64,000 nucleotides of DNA from DASZHJ01 sp035581425. GTDB lineage: Bacteria > Pseudomonadota > Alphaproteobacteria > ATCC43930 > CGMCC-115725. Position 1 is the stretch's first letter. Each line of letters starts with the position of its first letter. The translations under genes and the position numbers were made by a program. Where the stretch lies: assembly GCA_035581425.1 (NCBI GenBank), contig DATJVP010000114.1:1-64000 (forward strand), written 5' to 3'. Below are positions 18,165 through 27,209 of the stretch, one piece after another. A model generated the notes under the pieces. The model ran no database searches. It saw only the letters and a program-made list of their open reading frames with translations, and was not told the DNA's origin.

Positions 18165-18857
18165 CTAATCGCCTTCCTTCAGCCGGTATCCGACCCCGGT
18201 CTCCGTGAGGAGATAGCGGGGACGCGTCGGGTCCTCCTCGAGCTTCTCGCGCAGCGTCCGCACGTAGACGCGGAGATACTGCACGTCCTCGGTATGGGCG
18301 GGACCCCAGACCTCGCGTAGGATGAATTGATGGGTCAGCACTTTGCCCGCATGCATGACCAGGAGACGCAGCAGGTCGTACTCGCGGGCAGAGAGCTTCA
18401 CTTCGTTCCCCTTGAGCGTGACCACGCGTCGCACCAGATCCACCGCGAGGTCGCCGCAGCGGAAGATCGGCGCCTCGCCCTGTTCCTGGAGACGGTGGCG
18501 AAGAGCCGTCCGCACACGCGCGACGAGTTCGTCCATGCCGAAGGGTTTCGTCACGTAGTCGTCGGCACCGAGGTCGAGCGCCGCGACCTTACCCTTTTCG
18601 TCGGCGCGCACGGAGAGCACGATCACCGGCACCAGCGAGGTCCGCCGGATTTGCTGCAGTACTTCGAGTCCGTCGATGTCGGGCAGGCCGAGATCGAGGA
18701 CCAGCAGGTCGGGCTTCTCGCGCGTGGCGCTCTCGATCCCGGCCCGCGCGGTCTCCGCCTCCAGTACCTCGTAGCCCTGTTCGCCGAGGCCCGTGCGCAG
18801 AAAGCGGCGGATCGCCGCCTCGTCGTCGACGACGAGAATTCGCGGCCGCTTGGTCAT
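18165..18857 (-). CDS. kdpE: KdpE, two-component response regulator of the kdp operon
   Basis: OmpR/PhoB-type response regulator, 230 residues. The receiver domain has the acidic pair D11-D12, phosphoacceptor D55 (LLVLDLGLPD) and the switch lysine in YVTKPFGMDEL. The C-terminal winged helix recognises DNA (SAREYDLLRLLV..., VRTLREKLEEDP). Identity as KdpE rests on similarity and on the position directly behind kdpD, whose stop overlaps its start (ATGA). It should activate the kdp operon under potassium limitation. Four candidate binding/promoter modules at 26.5-27.7 kb are reported separately. Confidence 0.95.
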   Translation of the reverse strand: MTKRPRILVVDDEAAIRRFLRTGLGEQGYEVLEAETARAGIESATREKPDLLVLDLGLPDIDGLEVLQQIRRTSLVPVIVLSVRADEKGKVAALDLGADDYVTKPFGMDELVARVRTALRHRLQEQGEAPIFRCGDLAVDLVRRVVTLKGNEVKLSAREYDLLRLLVMHAGKVLTHQFILREVWGPAHTEDVQYLRVYVRTLREKLEEDPTRPRYLLTETGVGYRLKEGD

Positions 18858-21562
18858 CGCGGCGTCTCCAGCGCGGTCGCGGCTACCGGGGCGACCGGTA
18901 GCTCAATGGTGAAGCGTGCGCCCGAGCGGTCGCCTCGGTTAGCGGCGCTGACTCTCCCGCCCATGCCTTCGACGAATCCGCGGCAGATCGCAAGACCGAG
19001 CCCGGTGCCGGCTGGGCGCGAGTCTCCTGCATGGGCGCGGTGGAATTTGTCGAAGATGCGCTCGATCTGATCCGGCGGGATACCTTCGCCCTCGTCCTCG
19101 ACCGCGACAGCCACGCGCTCGCCCTCGCGGTGCGCAGCGATCCGTATCGATGAGCCCTTGGGGGCGTATTTGCCGGCATTGTCGAGGAGATTGAAGAGCG
19201 CCTGCTCTAGGAGCGGCGGATCCGCCTCGAGCATCGGCAGGTCCGAGGGCAGGTCGACCTGGACCCGATGCTGCTCGAGGATGCGGGTCGCGCGGCGAAG
19301 CGCCGTCTCCACGATCTCCCGGAGATCGACGGCCTCGCGATGGAACTGCAGCGTGCCGGACTCGATCCGGGTGATGTCCAGGAGATTGCCGACGAAGCGG
19401 TTGAGGCGCTCCGCTTCGTCTTGGATCGTCGCCATGAGCTCCTCGCGCGCGGGTTTGGGCGCGTCGGCGGCGATGCCGCGGAGCGTAGTCACGGAGCCGA
19501 TGATCGAGGCAAGCGGCGTGCGCAGGTCGTGCGAGATCGAGGAGAGGAGGGTCGAGCGCAGCCGCTCGGTCGCGGCGAGGATACGCGCCTCGTCGATGTC
19601 CTCGGCGAGGTGGATGCGCTCGATCGCGACCGCGGCCTGATCGCTGAGCGCGTCGAGGAGGCGCCGTTCGTCCGGCGTCAGCAGCGGGCCGGGCCGGTCG
19701 CGGTCGATGCCGAGAACGCCGATGGCTCCGCGCTCGGTGCGCATGGGGAGAAAGAGCCGCTTCGCACCCGGCAGCGTGTCGGCGCCGCGGCCAGCAGGCC
19801 GGTTACGATCCCAGGCCCATTTGGCGGCGGCGATGTCGGCCTCGTCGAGCTCGTCCTCCGGCGGGTAGCCGGCGCGCACCGCGATGCGCTCGTGCTCCGG
19901 CAGCAGGACCACCACGCGCACCTTCAGCATCGAGGCGATCTGGTAACAGGTCGCCCAGAGGAGATCGTCGAGATCGCCAATGCCCGCGACCTTGCGGCTA
20001 AAGGCGTAGAGCTCTGCGGTCGCCTTGGCGCGGTTCTGCGCGGTCATCGCTTGGCTGCGCGTGCGCGCGGTGAGATTGCTCGTCAACACCGCCACCACGC
20101 CGAAGAAGAGCAGCGCCATCACGTTCGCGGGATCGGCGATGGTGAAGGTGTAGATCGGCGGCAGGAAAAAGAAGTTGTATGCGAGCACCGAGAGCAAGGT
20201 CGCATAGAGCGACGGCCAGAGCCCGTAGGCAATCGCGCTGAAGAGAACCGCCGAGAGGAACACCATGGAGATGTTGGGGAGCACGACAAAGCAGTCGATC
20301 GCGATGGCGATCCCCAACGCCGCCGCCACCGTCACGGTGCTCACGAGGTAGGGCAAGAAGTCGAAGCCCTCGCCCTCGGCGCGTGTCTCGATTGTCTTCT
20401 CCGGGACGGGCTCGCCCTCGCTCGCGACGATCTGCACGCCAATGTTCCCCGCCTGGCGCATAAGCTCGCGCGCAACCGACCCGTGCAGCAGCTCGAACCA
20501 GCGCGAGCGCGTGGATTTGCCGAGGATGATCTGCGTCACGTTGTTCGCCTTGGCGTAGGCGAGGGAGTCCTTGGCGGCGTCGTTGCCGGGAATGGTGATG
20601 GCCTCGGCGCCGAGCCGCTCGGCAAGCCGAAGCGTGTCGGCGATCCGGTCCCGCTCGACTTCGGAAAGGCGATGATGCCGCGGCGTCTCCACATAGAGCG
20701 CGGTCCATTTGGCCTTGAGCTGGTCGGCGATCCGTCTCCCCTGGCGTACCACCTGAGCCGAGAGCGGGCTCTCGTTGACGCAGACGAGAAGCCGGTCCGT
20801 GGCGGCCCAGGGCCCCGCGATCGCGTGAGCCTGCATGTAGGTCAGCATCTGCGCGTCGACGCGCTGTGCCGTGCGGCGAAGCGCAAGCTCGCGGAGTGCC
20901 GTCAGATTACCCGGCGAAAAATAATGCCGGAGCGCCCGCTGCGCCTGGTCCTTGACGTAGACCTTGCCTTCGTTGAGGCGCTGGATCAGGTCCGCGGGCG
21001 TGAGGTCCACGACCTCGATCTCGTCGGCGCGGTCGATGATGCCGTCCGGCACGGTCTCCCGCACGCGGATGCGAGTGATCTGCGCGACCACGTCGTTGAG
21101 GCTCTCGACATGCTGGATGTTGAGGGTGGTGTAGACGTCGATCCCCGCTGCCAGCAGCTCCTCGACGTCAAGGTAGCGCTTGGGATGGCGGCTGCCGGGC
21201 GCGTTCGTGTGGGCGAGCTCGTCGACAAGAACGAGCCTCGGCGTGCGCGCGAGGATCGCGTCAATGTCCATCTCGTCGAGGATGCGCCCGCGGTACTCGA
21301 TCTGGCGCCGCGGGATCGCCTCGAGGCCGCGCACGAGTTGCTCGGTCTCGAGCCGCCCATGCGTTTCCACCACGCCGATCACGACGTCGATGCCCTCGCG
21401 CTTGCGCGCAGCGGCCTCCTCCAGCATTTCGTAGGTCTTGCCGACTCCGGGCGCCGCGCCGAGGAAGATCTTGAGCTTGCCTCGCCGCTCCGCCTCCGCG
21501 GCCGCGAGCAGCGCATCCGGCGAGGGGCGATGGTCGAGCTTAGCCTGGTCCGAGTTGCTCAT
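18854..21562 (-). CDS. kdpD: KdpD, potassium-sensing histidine kinase
   Basis: Membrane histidine kinase of 902 residues with the full KdpD architecture. The N-terminal KdpD domain has Walker A GAAPGVGKTYE (about residues 35-45) and ends with the LVDELAHTNAPG region. It is followed by a Usp-like domain, four closely spaced membrane helices (about 400-500), a GAF domain, HisKA with the phosphorylated histidine H678 (SSISHDLRTPLAS), and a HATPase domain with NLLDNAGKYAP and GTGLGLAI. It senses low potassium or ionic stress and phosphorylates KdpE. It lies 57 bp behind kdpC and overlaps kdpE by 4 bp, so it probably shares the kdp transcript. Confidence 0.96.
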   Translation of the reverse strand: MSNSDQAKLDHRPSPDALLAAAEAERRGKLKIFLGAAPGVGKTYEMLEEAAARKREGIDVVIGVVETHGRLETEQLVRGLEAIPRRQIEYRGRILDEMDIDAILARTPRLVLVDELAHTNAPGSRHPKRYLDVEELLAAGIDVYTTLNIQHVESLNDVVAQITRIRVRETVPDGIIDRADEIEVVDLTPADLIQRLNEGKVYVKDQAQRALRHYFSPGNLTALRELALRRTAQRVDAQMLTYMQAHAIAGPWAATDRLLVCVNESPLSAQVVRQGRRIADQLKAKWTALYVETPRHHRLSEVERDRIADTLRLAERLGAEAITIPGNDAAKDSLAYAKANNVTQIILGKSTRSRWFELLHGSVARELMRQAGNIGVQIVASEGEPVPEKTIETRAEGEGFDFLPYLVSTVTVAAALGIAIAIDCFVVLPNISMVFLSAVLFSAIAYGLWPSLYATLLSVLAYNFFFLPPIYTFTIADPANVMALLFFGVVAVLTSNLTARTRSQAMTAQNRAKATAELYAFSRKVAGIGDLDDLLWATCYQIASMLKVRVVVLLPEHERIAVRAGYPPEDELDEADIAAAKWAWDRNRPAGRGADTLPGAKRLFLPMRTERGAIGVLGIDRDRPGPLLTPDERRLLDALSDQAAVAIERIHLAEDIDEARILAATERLRSTLLSSISHDLRTPLASIIGSVTTLRGIAADAPKPAREELMATIQDEAERLNRFVGNLLDITRIESGTLQFHREAVDLREIVETALRRATRILEQHRVQVDLPSDLPMLEADPPLLEQALFNLLDNAGKYAPKGSSIRIAAHREGERVAVAVEDEGEGIPPDQIERIFDKFHRAHAGDSRPAGTGLGLAICRGFVEGMGGRVSAANRGDRSGARFTIELPVAPVAATALETPR

Positions 21563-21619
21563 GGGCGGCCGATCTTACCATGCCGGCCGCCCTTCATGTA
21601 TCGCAAGCGCCCTCGACAC

Positions 21620-22216
21620 CTATTTGAGGGCGTCGAGCGCGAGGTTGAGCTCGAGCACGTTGACGTGCGGTTCGCCGACGATGCCGAAGAGGCGGCCTTC
21701 GATGTGATCCGTGACGAGCTGGCGCACCTTATCCTCCGGCAGGTTGCGCGCCTTGGCGACGCGCGGGACCTGGAAGAGCGCGCCGGCGGGCGTGATGTCG
21801 GGATCGAGGCCGCTCGCGGAAGTCGTCACGAGATCGACCGGGATCTGCGCGCTGTTCTCGGCCTTGAGCTTCGCCGCATCCTCCTTGACGCGGTCGACGA
21901 GCGCCTGGTTCGTGGGGCCGAGGTTCGAGCCCACGGAGTTGTCGGCGGCATACGGCACCGGGACCGTCTTGTTGGGGTCCTTGGGATCGGGCTCGGTTGT
22001 CGCGGAGGGGCGGCCATGGAAATACTTGTCGTCCGCGAAGTTCTGCCCGATGAGATGCGAACCGATCACCTTGCCGTCTTTGACGATGAGGCTGCCATGC
22101 GCCTGGTCCGGGAAGACGGTCTCGGCGATACCGGTCATCGCGAGCGGATAGGCCAAGCCCGTCAGTGCGGTCATGACGACGATCATGGCGATGGCGGGGC
22201 GGATTTGCTTGAGCAT
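21620..22216 (-). CDS. kdpC: KdpC, potassium-transporting ATPase subunit C
   Basis: Single-span subunit of the KdpFABC potassium pump, 198 residues. The one membrane helix is at about residues 8-30 (IRPAIAMIVVMTALTGLAYP). The periplasmic part has the KdpC signatures GSHLIGQNF, YFHGRPSAT and SASGLDPDITPAGA. KdpC is needed for pump assembly and high-affinity ATP binding. It starts 13 bp after kdpB and is followed by kdpD. Its length is normal and no key segment is missing. Confidence 0.96.
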   Translation of the reverse strand: MLKQIRPAIAMIVVMTALTGLAYPLAMTGIAETVFPDQAHGSLIVKDGKVIGSHLIGQNFADDKYFHGRPSATTEPDPKDPNKTVPVPYAADNSVGSNLGPTNQALVDRVKEDAAKLKAENSAQIPVDLVTTSASGLDPDITPAGALFQVPRVAKARNLPEDKVRQLVTDHIEGRLFGIVGEPHVNVLELNLALDALK

Positions 22217-22229
22217 GGACGGTACTCCC

Positions 22230-24353
22230 TTAGGCGAGACCGATCGCCGAGACGATCATGTCGATCGCCTTGATGCCGACGAAGGGGACGATGATGCCGC
22301 CGATCCCGTAGATCAGCAGGTTGCGCCGCAGCATGCTCGCCGCACCCGCGGGCCGATAAGTGACGCCTTTGAGGGCGAGCGGAATGAGCGCGATGATGAT
22401 GAGTGCATTGAAGATGATCGCGGAGAGGATCGCGCTCTGCGGTGTCGCAAGGCGCATGATGTTCAGCACCTGGAGCTGCGGATAGAAGGCCACGAACATT
22501 GCGGGGATGATCGCAAAGTACTTTGCGACGTCGTTCGCGATCGAGAAGGTCGTGAGCGCGCCGCGGGTCATCAGGAGCTGCTTGCCGATCTCCACGATCT
22601 CGATGAGCTTGGTCGGGTCGCTGTCGAGGTCGACCATGTTGCCGGCCTCGCGCGCGGCCATCGTGCCAGTGTTCATGGCGACGCCCACATCGGCCTGCGC
22701 GAGCGCCGGCGCATCGTTGGTGCCATCGCCGCACATGGCCACGAGCTTGCCCTTGCCTTGCTCGTCGCGGATGAGACGGAGCTTGTCCTCGGGCGTCGCT
22801 TGCGCGAGGAAGTCGTCGACGCCGGACTCGGCTGCGATCGCCGCGGCCGTCAAGGGATTGTCGCCGGTGATCATGACCGTGCGGATGCCCATCTGGCGCA
22901 GCTCGGCGAAGCGTTCGCGGATCCCGCCCTTGACGATGTCCTTGAGGTGAATGATCCCGAGGAGACGGTCGTCCCTGGCGACCGCGAGCGGCGTCCCGCC
23001 GGCCTTGGAGATGCGCTCGACCACCTGCTCAAGCTGGGGCGGAGCGGGCATCCGCGGATTCTGCGTGCGGGCGCGGACGTGGCCGAGGATCGCATCGACC
23101 GCGCCCTTGCGAATGACGTGGCCGTCGATGTCGACGCCGCTCATGCGGGTCTGCGCCGAAAACGGGATGAACCTGGCATTGGTCCCGGCCATCTCGCGCC
23201 CGCGGAGCCTGTATTTCTCCTTCGCGAGCACGACGATCGAACGGCCTTCAGGCGTCTCGTCGCTGAGCGAAGAGAGCTGCGCCGCATCCGCGAGCTCGGC
23301 CTCGGTAACGCCGGGGAGCGGGATGAACTCGCTCGCGACTCGGTTTCCGAGCGTGATGGTGCCGGTCTTGTCGAGCAAGAGCGTGTCGACGTCGCCCGCG
23401 GCCTCGACCGCGCGGCCGGACATCGCGAGCACGTTGAACCGCACGAGGCGGTCCATGCCGGCAATGCCGATCGCGGAAAGGAGCGCGCCGATGGTGGTTG
23501 GTATCAGCGTCACGAAGAGCGCGATCAGCACCACGACCGACACCGCGCCCCCGGCATAGCTCGCGAAGCTCGGGATGGTCACGGTCGCAAAGACGAAGAT
23601 CAGCGTCATGCCCGCGAGCAGGATGTTGAGGGCGATCTCGTTCGGCGTCTTCTGCCTGACTGCGCCCTCGACCAGAGCGATCATGCGGTCGAGGAAGGTG
23701 TGGCCCTGCGCCGAGGTGATACGCACGACGATCCAATCGGAGATGACACGCGTGCCGCCGGTAACGGCCGAGCGGTCGCCGCCGCTCTCGCGGATGACAG
23801 GCGCGGACTCACCGGTAATCGCGGACTCGTCGACGGAGGCAATGCCCTCGACCACGTCGCCGTCGCTGGGGATCGTGTCGCCCTGCTCCACGAGGGCGAG
23901 GTCTCCGGGCTTCAGGCTGGCCGCGCCGACGTGCTCATAGCGCGTCCTATCCTTGCCAAAGATGCGCTTCGCCTTGGTCTCGGTGCGGGTGCGGCGGAGC
24001 GTGTCGGCCTGGGCCTTGCCGCGGCCCTCGGCGACGGCCTCCGCGAAGTTCGCGAAGAGCACTGTGAACCAGAGCCACGCCGCGATCTGGCCGGAAAAGA
24101 CCGGGCTGGTGCCCACGACGGTGCCGGCACCGACGATGAGGTCGCGGACGAAGAAGATCGTCGTCAGCACCGAGACGATCTCCACCACGAACATGACGGG
24201 GTTTTTCGCGAGGGTCCGCGGATCGAGCTTGCGGAAGGACGCCCAGATCGCCGGCACGATCAACGATTTCTCGAAGAGCGACAGCGGCTGCACCTGGCGC
24301 TTGAAGAGGCCAGTGTGCGGCGAGCCGCCGACGGTGGGAGAGGATTGGGTCAT
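22230..24353 (-). CDS. kdpB: KdpB, P-type ATPase catalytic subunit of the potassium pump
   Basis: P-type ATPase subunit, 707 residues, that powers KdpA. The phosphorylation motif DKTGT places the aspartate at D328. The actuator motif TGES (180-183) includes S183, equivalent to the serine phosphorylated for inhibition in E. coli KdpB. The hinge MCGDGTNDAPAL is intact. The start at 24353 gives the family N-terminus, and the longer open frame upstream runs antisense through the kdpA junction. It lies in the order kdpF-A-B-C. Expression should depend on KdpDE. Confidence 0.97.
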   Translation of the reverse strand: MTQSSPTVGGSPHTGLFKRQVQPLSLFEKSLIVPAIWASFRKLDPRTLAKNPVMFVVEIVSVLTTIFFVRDLIVGAGTVVGTSPVFSGQIAAWLWFTVLFANFAEAVAEGRGKAQADTLRRTRTETKAKRIFGKDRTRYEHVGAASLKPGDLALVEQGDTIPSDGDVVEGIASVDESAITGESAPVIRESGGDRSAVTGGTRVISDWIVVRITSAQGHTFLDRMIALVEGAVRQKTPNEIALNILLAGMTLIFVFATVTIPSFASYAGGAVSVVVLIALFVTLIPTTIGALLSAIGIAGMDRLVRFNVLAMSGRAVEAAGDVDTLLLDKTGTITLGNRVASEFIPLPGVTEAELADAAQLSSLSDETPEGRSIVVLAKEKYRLRGREMAGTNARFIPFSAQTRMSGVDIDGHVIRKGAVDAILGHVRARTQNPRMPAPPQLEQVVERISKAGGTPLAVARDDRLLGIIHLKDIVKGGIRERFAELRQMGIRTVMITGDNPLTAAAIAAESGVDDFLAQATPEDKLRLIRDEQGKGKLVAMCGDGTNDAPALAQADVGVAMNTGTMAAREAGNMVDLDSDPTKLIEIVEIGKQLLMTRGALTTFSIANDVAKYFAIIPAMFVAFYPQLQVLNIMRLATPQSAILSAIIFNALIIIALIPLALKGVTYRPAGAASMLRRNLLIYGIGGIIVPFVGIKAIDMIVSAIGLA

Positions 24354-24384
24354 GGGAGTATGTCCCTTGGAAAGTTGATCGGTC

Positions 24385-26124
24385 TCAGGGCGTCGAGGCG
24401 AAGAGCGTGCCGGCATGCATGGCGAGGTGCTCGACCACGGGTCCGAGCGCAAGCGCCGGGAAGTAGGTGAGGCCGCCGATGATGAGGATGACGCCGACGA
24501 GCAATCCCACGAAGAGCGGCTTGTTGGTCGGGAAGGTGCCCGCCGAGGGTGCCAGCAGCTTCTTCTCCGCGAGCGAGCCCGCGACCGCCAGCAGCGGTAC
24601 CACGAAGAGGAACCGCCCTATCAGCATCGCGCCCGCGAGGGTCGTGTTGTAGAAGAGCGTGTTCGCGCTGATACCGGCGAAAGCGCTGCCGTTGTTGCCG
24701 GTGCCGGAGGTGTAGGCGTAGAGGATCTCGCTGTAGCCGTGCGGTCCGGGATTGGCGGGGCCCGCGAGTCCCGCGGGCAGGACCGTAGCAAGCGCGGTCC
24801 ATCCGAGAATCGAGAGCGGCAGGATCAGGATGGCCAAGATCGACATCTTGACCTCCTTGCTCTCGAGCTTCTTGCCGAGATACTCGGGCGTGCGTCCCAC
24901 CATCAGCCCCGCCACGAACATCGCGACGATCGCGAAGGCGAGCATGCCGTAAAGGCCCGAGCCCACGCCGCCGAAGATGATCTCGCCGAGCTGGATGTTG
25001 ATGAGCGGGATCATGCCCGCGAGCGGCATCAGGCTGTCATGCATGTTGTTGACGGCGCCGCAGGAGGCGTCGGTGGTGATGGTCGTGAAGAGCGCGGAGT
25101 TGGCGATGCCGAAACGCACCTCCTTGCCCTCCATGTTGCCGCCGGCCTGCAAAGCGCTCGGCACCTGGTCGACGCCCAAGGCCGCGAAGGCGGGATTTCC
25201 CGGCGCCTCGGCCCAATAGACCGTGGTCACGCCCGCGAGGAACAACACGCCCATCGCCGCGAAGAGCGCCCAGCCCTGGCGCTGGTCGCCGACCATGCGC
25301 CCGAGCACGTTGGTGAGGCCCGCACCGATCGAGAAGATCAGGATTATCTGCACGAGGTTCGTGAGCGCGTTCGGGTTCTCATAGGGATGCGAGGAGTTGG
25401 CGTTGAAGAAGCCACCGCCGTTCGTGCCGAGCATCTTGATCACCTCCTGCGAGGCGACCGGACCCTGGGCGATCGTCTGCTTCGCGCCCTCGAGCGTGGT
25501 GGCGTCGACATAGGCGTCGAGATTCTGCGGCATGCCCTGCCACACGAAGAACAGGCCCACCACGATGGAGACGGGCAGCAGGATGTAGAGCGTGCAGCGC
25601 GTGAGATCGACCCAGAAATTGCCGATGCTCTTGGCCGAGCGCCGCGCGAAGCCGCGGACGAGCGCGATCGCGAGCGCAATGCCCGTCGCCGCCGAGAGGA
25701 AGTTGTGCACCGTGAGCCCCGCCATCTGGACGAGGTAGCTCATGGTGGTCTCGGGCGTGTAGGACTGCCAGTTCGTATTGGTGACGAAGCTGACGGCGGT
25801 ATTGAAGGCGAGGCTCTCCTCGACCGGCGTCTGGCCCGCGGGATTGAAGGGCAGCGACGCCTGGAGCCGCATCAGCGCGTAGAGCGTCGCGAAGCCCGCG
25901 AGGCTGAAGAGCAGCATCGCGACGGCGTAGGTGAGCCAATGCTGCTCTTCCTTCTCGTCGACGCCGCAGATCCAATAGATGCCGCGCTCGACCGGGCGCA
26001 GCACGGGGCTGAGCAACGTGCGCTCGCCGCTGAAGACGCGCGTCATGTAGCCGCCGAAGGGCTTCGTGATCGCGACGATGACCGCGCAATAGAGCGCGAT
26101 CTGGAGCCATCCGTTGATGGTCAT
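24385..26124 (-). CDS. kdpA: KdpA, potassium-binding channel-like subunit
   Basis: Potassium-selective subunit of the KdpFABC pump, 579 residues, the usual size, with about ten membrane helices. Several selectivity-filter-like loops are recognisable: TNTNWQSY, NGGGFFNANSSHPYENP, TTDASCGAVNNMHDS and the glycine-rich loop near GTGNNGSAFAG. It passes potassium from the periplasm through an intersubunit tunnel to KdpB. It follows kdpF by 9 bp and precedes kdpB by 31 bp. It starts with MTINGWLQIALYCAVIV, the typical first helix. Confidence 0.97.
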   Translation of the reverse strand: MTINGWLQIALYCAVIVAITKPFGGYMTRVFSGERTLLSPVLRPVERGIYWICGVDEKEEQHWLTYAVAMLLFSLAGFATLYALMRLQASLPFNPAGQTPVEESLAFNTAVSFVTNTNWQSYTPETTMSYLVQMAGLTVHNFLSAATGIALAIALVRGFARRSAKSIGNFWVDLTRCTLYILLPVSIVVGLFFVWQGMPQNLDAYVDATTLEGAKQTIAQGPVASQEVIKMLGTNGGGFFNANSSHPYENPNALTNLVQIILIFSIGAGLTNVLGRMVGDQRQGWALFAAMGVLFLAGVTTVYWAEAPGNPAFAALGVDQVPSALQAGGNMEGKEVRFGIANSALFTTITTDASCGAVNNMHDSLMPLAGMIPLINIQLGEIIFGGVGSGLYGMLAFAIVAMFVAGLMVGRTPEYLGKKLESKEVKMSILAILILPLSILGWTALATVLPAGLAGPANPGPHGYSEILYAYTSGTGNNGSAFAGISANTLFYNTTLAGAMLIGRFLFVVPLLAVAGSLAEKKLLAPSAGTFPTNKPLFVGLLVGVILIIGGLTYFPALALGPVVEHLAMHAGTLFASTP

Positions 26125-26133
26125 GAAGGTCTC

Positions 26134-26223
26134 CTAGAAGCGCTCGGGACGGATGAGCGCGAAGACGAGATAGCCGGTGATCGCGAGCGTCACGATCGCG
26201 CCGAGGATGTAGTCGAATCCCAT
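26134..26223 (-). CDS. kdpF: KdpF, small stabilising subunit of the potassium pump
   Basis: A 29-residue single-helix peptide. It reads MGFDYILGAIVTLAITGYLV and ends FALIRPERF. The pattern of one hydrophobic helix followed by a short tail ending in RPERF matches KdpF, which binds at the KdpA-KdpB interface and stabilises the complex. It begins 11 bp after the preceding small ORF and ends 9 bp before kdpA, on the same strand. It is too short for most gene finders. Confidence 0.93.
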   Translation of the reverse strand: MGFDYILGAIVTLAITGYLVFALIRPERF

Positions 26224-26234
26224 GAGTGGCCTCC

Positions 26235-26318
26235 TTACATCCGGTCGCAGGCGGTGCTGAAGCCGAGCGCGAGCACGAAGAAGCCCACGCCGAGCGCCAC
26301 CATGATCAGGTCGAGCAT
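26235..26318 (-). CDS. 27-residue single-span membrane peptide, first gene of the kdp operon
   Basis: A short ORF of 27 residues, MLDLIMVALGVGFFVLALGF then STACDRM. It is one hydrophobic helix with a charged C-terminus. A strong ribosome-binding site (GGAGGAAAA) precedes the ATG, and kdpF begins 11 bp after its stop. The ribosome-binding site, the membrane character and the operon position make it a real gene, not a chance ORF. Its function is not established. By analogy with KdpF it may be a second accessory subunit of the pump, or it may regulate KdpD. It is the first cistron read from promoter module A, about 170 bp upstream. Confidence 0.75.
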   Translation of the reverse strand: MLDLIMVALGVGFFVLALGFSTACDRM

Positions 26319-26496
26319 TGTGATTTTCCTCCGGACCGGTCGAACGTACAGGCGGCGCTCGTCCACGAAGCGCCCGCAGAATCGCGGTATTCTGCCGGCG
26401 CCGCGCTGACCTGGATCAACGGTCGACTGCTAGTCCCCAGAAATCGCGCCTCGGTACGAGGACGCCGCTGCAAATAGATGGCGCAGCGCGATCAAA

Positions 26497-26539
26497 ATTC
26501 GAGAGGCTTTCGCCCTGCCGCGCATAAAGGCGGCATAAA
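26497..26539 (-). promoter_or_regulatory. Promoter module A, candidate KdpE operator facing the kdp operon
   Basis: Read on the minus strand: TTTATG-CCGCC-TTTATG (26539-26523), then 16 bp, then CCTCTCGAAT (26506-26497). The two TTTATG units are 11 bp apart, one helical turn, the spacing of the TTTATA/TTTACA half-sites in the E. coli kdp operator. The CTCGAAT box, followed by TTTGAT, sits where a -10 region is expected. The distance to the first kdp cistron is about 180 bp, implying a long 5' leader. Three further copies with the same internal spacing lie nearby. Confidence 0.7.
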
Positions 26540-26581
26540 GATTCCCAAGGATTCTCGGAGTTCAACCGGATTCCCGCCGCC

Positions 26582-26613
26582 TTTATGCCGGCGCCTTCAA
26601 ACCGCACTCGAAT
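26582..26613 (+). promoter_or_regulatory. Promoter module B, before the first small membrane gene
   Basis: Rightward copy of the kdp-type module: TTTATG (26582-26587), exactly 16 bp, then GCACTCGAAT (26604-26613). The five bases before TTTATG (CCGCC) equal the spacer in module A. The upstream TTTATG half is degenerate (TTCCCG at 26571-26576). The 64-residue membrane protein gene starts 61 bp downstream. Confidence 0.55.
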
Positions 26614-26674
26614 TCTTATCCCCTTCTGTCCTAATCCTCTGTCGGCAGGTTTTCATAGGCTGGGGAGAGCGGCG

Positions 26675-26869
26675 GTGCAGGGCGCGATGGACACGAACGC
26701 AAGGGATCGGGGCGAGGCAGTGCTCGCGCGCCGTGCATCCGCTCGCCGCCGGAAGATGATGGACGCCACTGAAGCCGCCGTCCGGCGCGAGTTTGCATGG
26801 ACGATCGGCGTTTGCGCCGTGTTCATCATCGTCATCAACCTCCTCGCAGCTTGCCTCGGTGTTCATTAG
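26675..26869 (+). CDS. Small single-span membrane protein, unknown function
   Basis: Predicted 64-residue protein with a charged, arginine-rich N-terminal half (about residues 9-40) and one C-terminal membrane helix, WTIGVCAVFIIVINLLAACL. The GTG start at 26675 is preferred because GGGGAG (26662-26667) lies 7 nt upstream. An ATG at 26687 in the same frame is the alternative. The positive N-terminal region suggests it stays in the cytoplasm. The protein matches no family I know. It lies between two copies of the kdp-type promoter module, with module B directly upstream. Confidence 0.55.
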   Translation: MQGAMDTNARDRGEAVLARRASARRRKMMDATEAAVRREFAWTIGVCAVFIIVINLLAACLGVH

Positions 26870-26889
26870 AACGAGGCTGAGATCCTGCG

Positions 26890-26932
26890 TTTATGGTGCC
26901 TTTATGCCGACCCCCGGCATCCCCTCTCGAAT
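26890..26932 (+). promoter_or_regulatory. Promoter module C, candidate KdpE operator for the small-gene cluster
   Basis: Rightward module: TTTATG-GTGCC-TTTATG (26890-26906), with 11-bp spacing, then exactly 16 bp, then CCTCTCGAAT (26923-26932) followed by ATATAT. It is identical in layout and box sequence to module A, which faces the kdp operon. The next gene starts at 27003. It is the best-preserved rightward copy. Confidence 0.7.
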
Positions 26933-27002
26933 ATATATGCCGCCATTCCCTTCTTTAGCCCGCGACCCCATCGGGGCGCCTATCGGACGCAATGGTGATG
27001 TC

Positions 27003-27209
27003 ATGTCTGCAATCGACTTTCCCCGCATTACGCCGCAACGCCGATGCGAGGCCGTTTCAGTCGGCGATGCCCCACGCAAGGCGGCGGCGCCTCTGGTTCG
27101 CGCGCTCTACGGAGCCGCCTGGGTAATCTCCGCGTTCGCGGTAACCGCCGGTATCGTCGCGATCCGCATCTTGGCTTTTGCGCCGACATCGCTCCACCTG
27201 CATGGCTGA
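27003..27209 (+). CDS. Small membrane protein, unknown function
   Basis: Predicted 68-residue protein with a polar N-terminal half (MSAIDFPRITPQRRCEAVSV) and one membrane helix near the C-terminus, LYGAAWVISAFAVTAGIVAI. The TGA stop overlaps the ATG of the next gene by 8 bp, consistent with translational coupling. The ribosome-binding site is weak, so the start is uncertain. No known family was recognised. It lies 70 bp behind promoter module C. Confidence 0.55.
   Translation: MSAIDFPRITPQRRCEAVSVGDAPRKAAAPLVRALYGAAWVISAFAVTAGIVAIRILAFAPTSLHLHG

Noticed and set aside
19268..26409. Very long plus-strand open frames opposite kdpD, kdpB and kdpA
   Set aside because: Their products are dominated by Arg, Asp, His and Glu with no domain, exactly as expected for the complement of GC-rich coding DNA. 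The minus-strand Kdp proteins are unmistakable.
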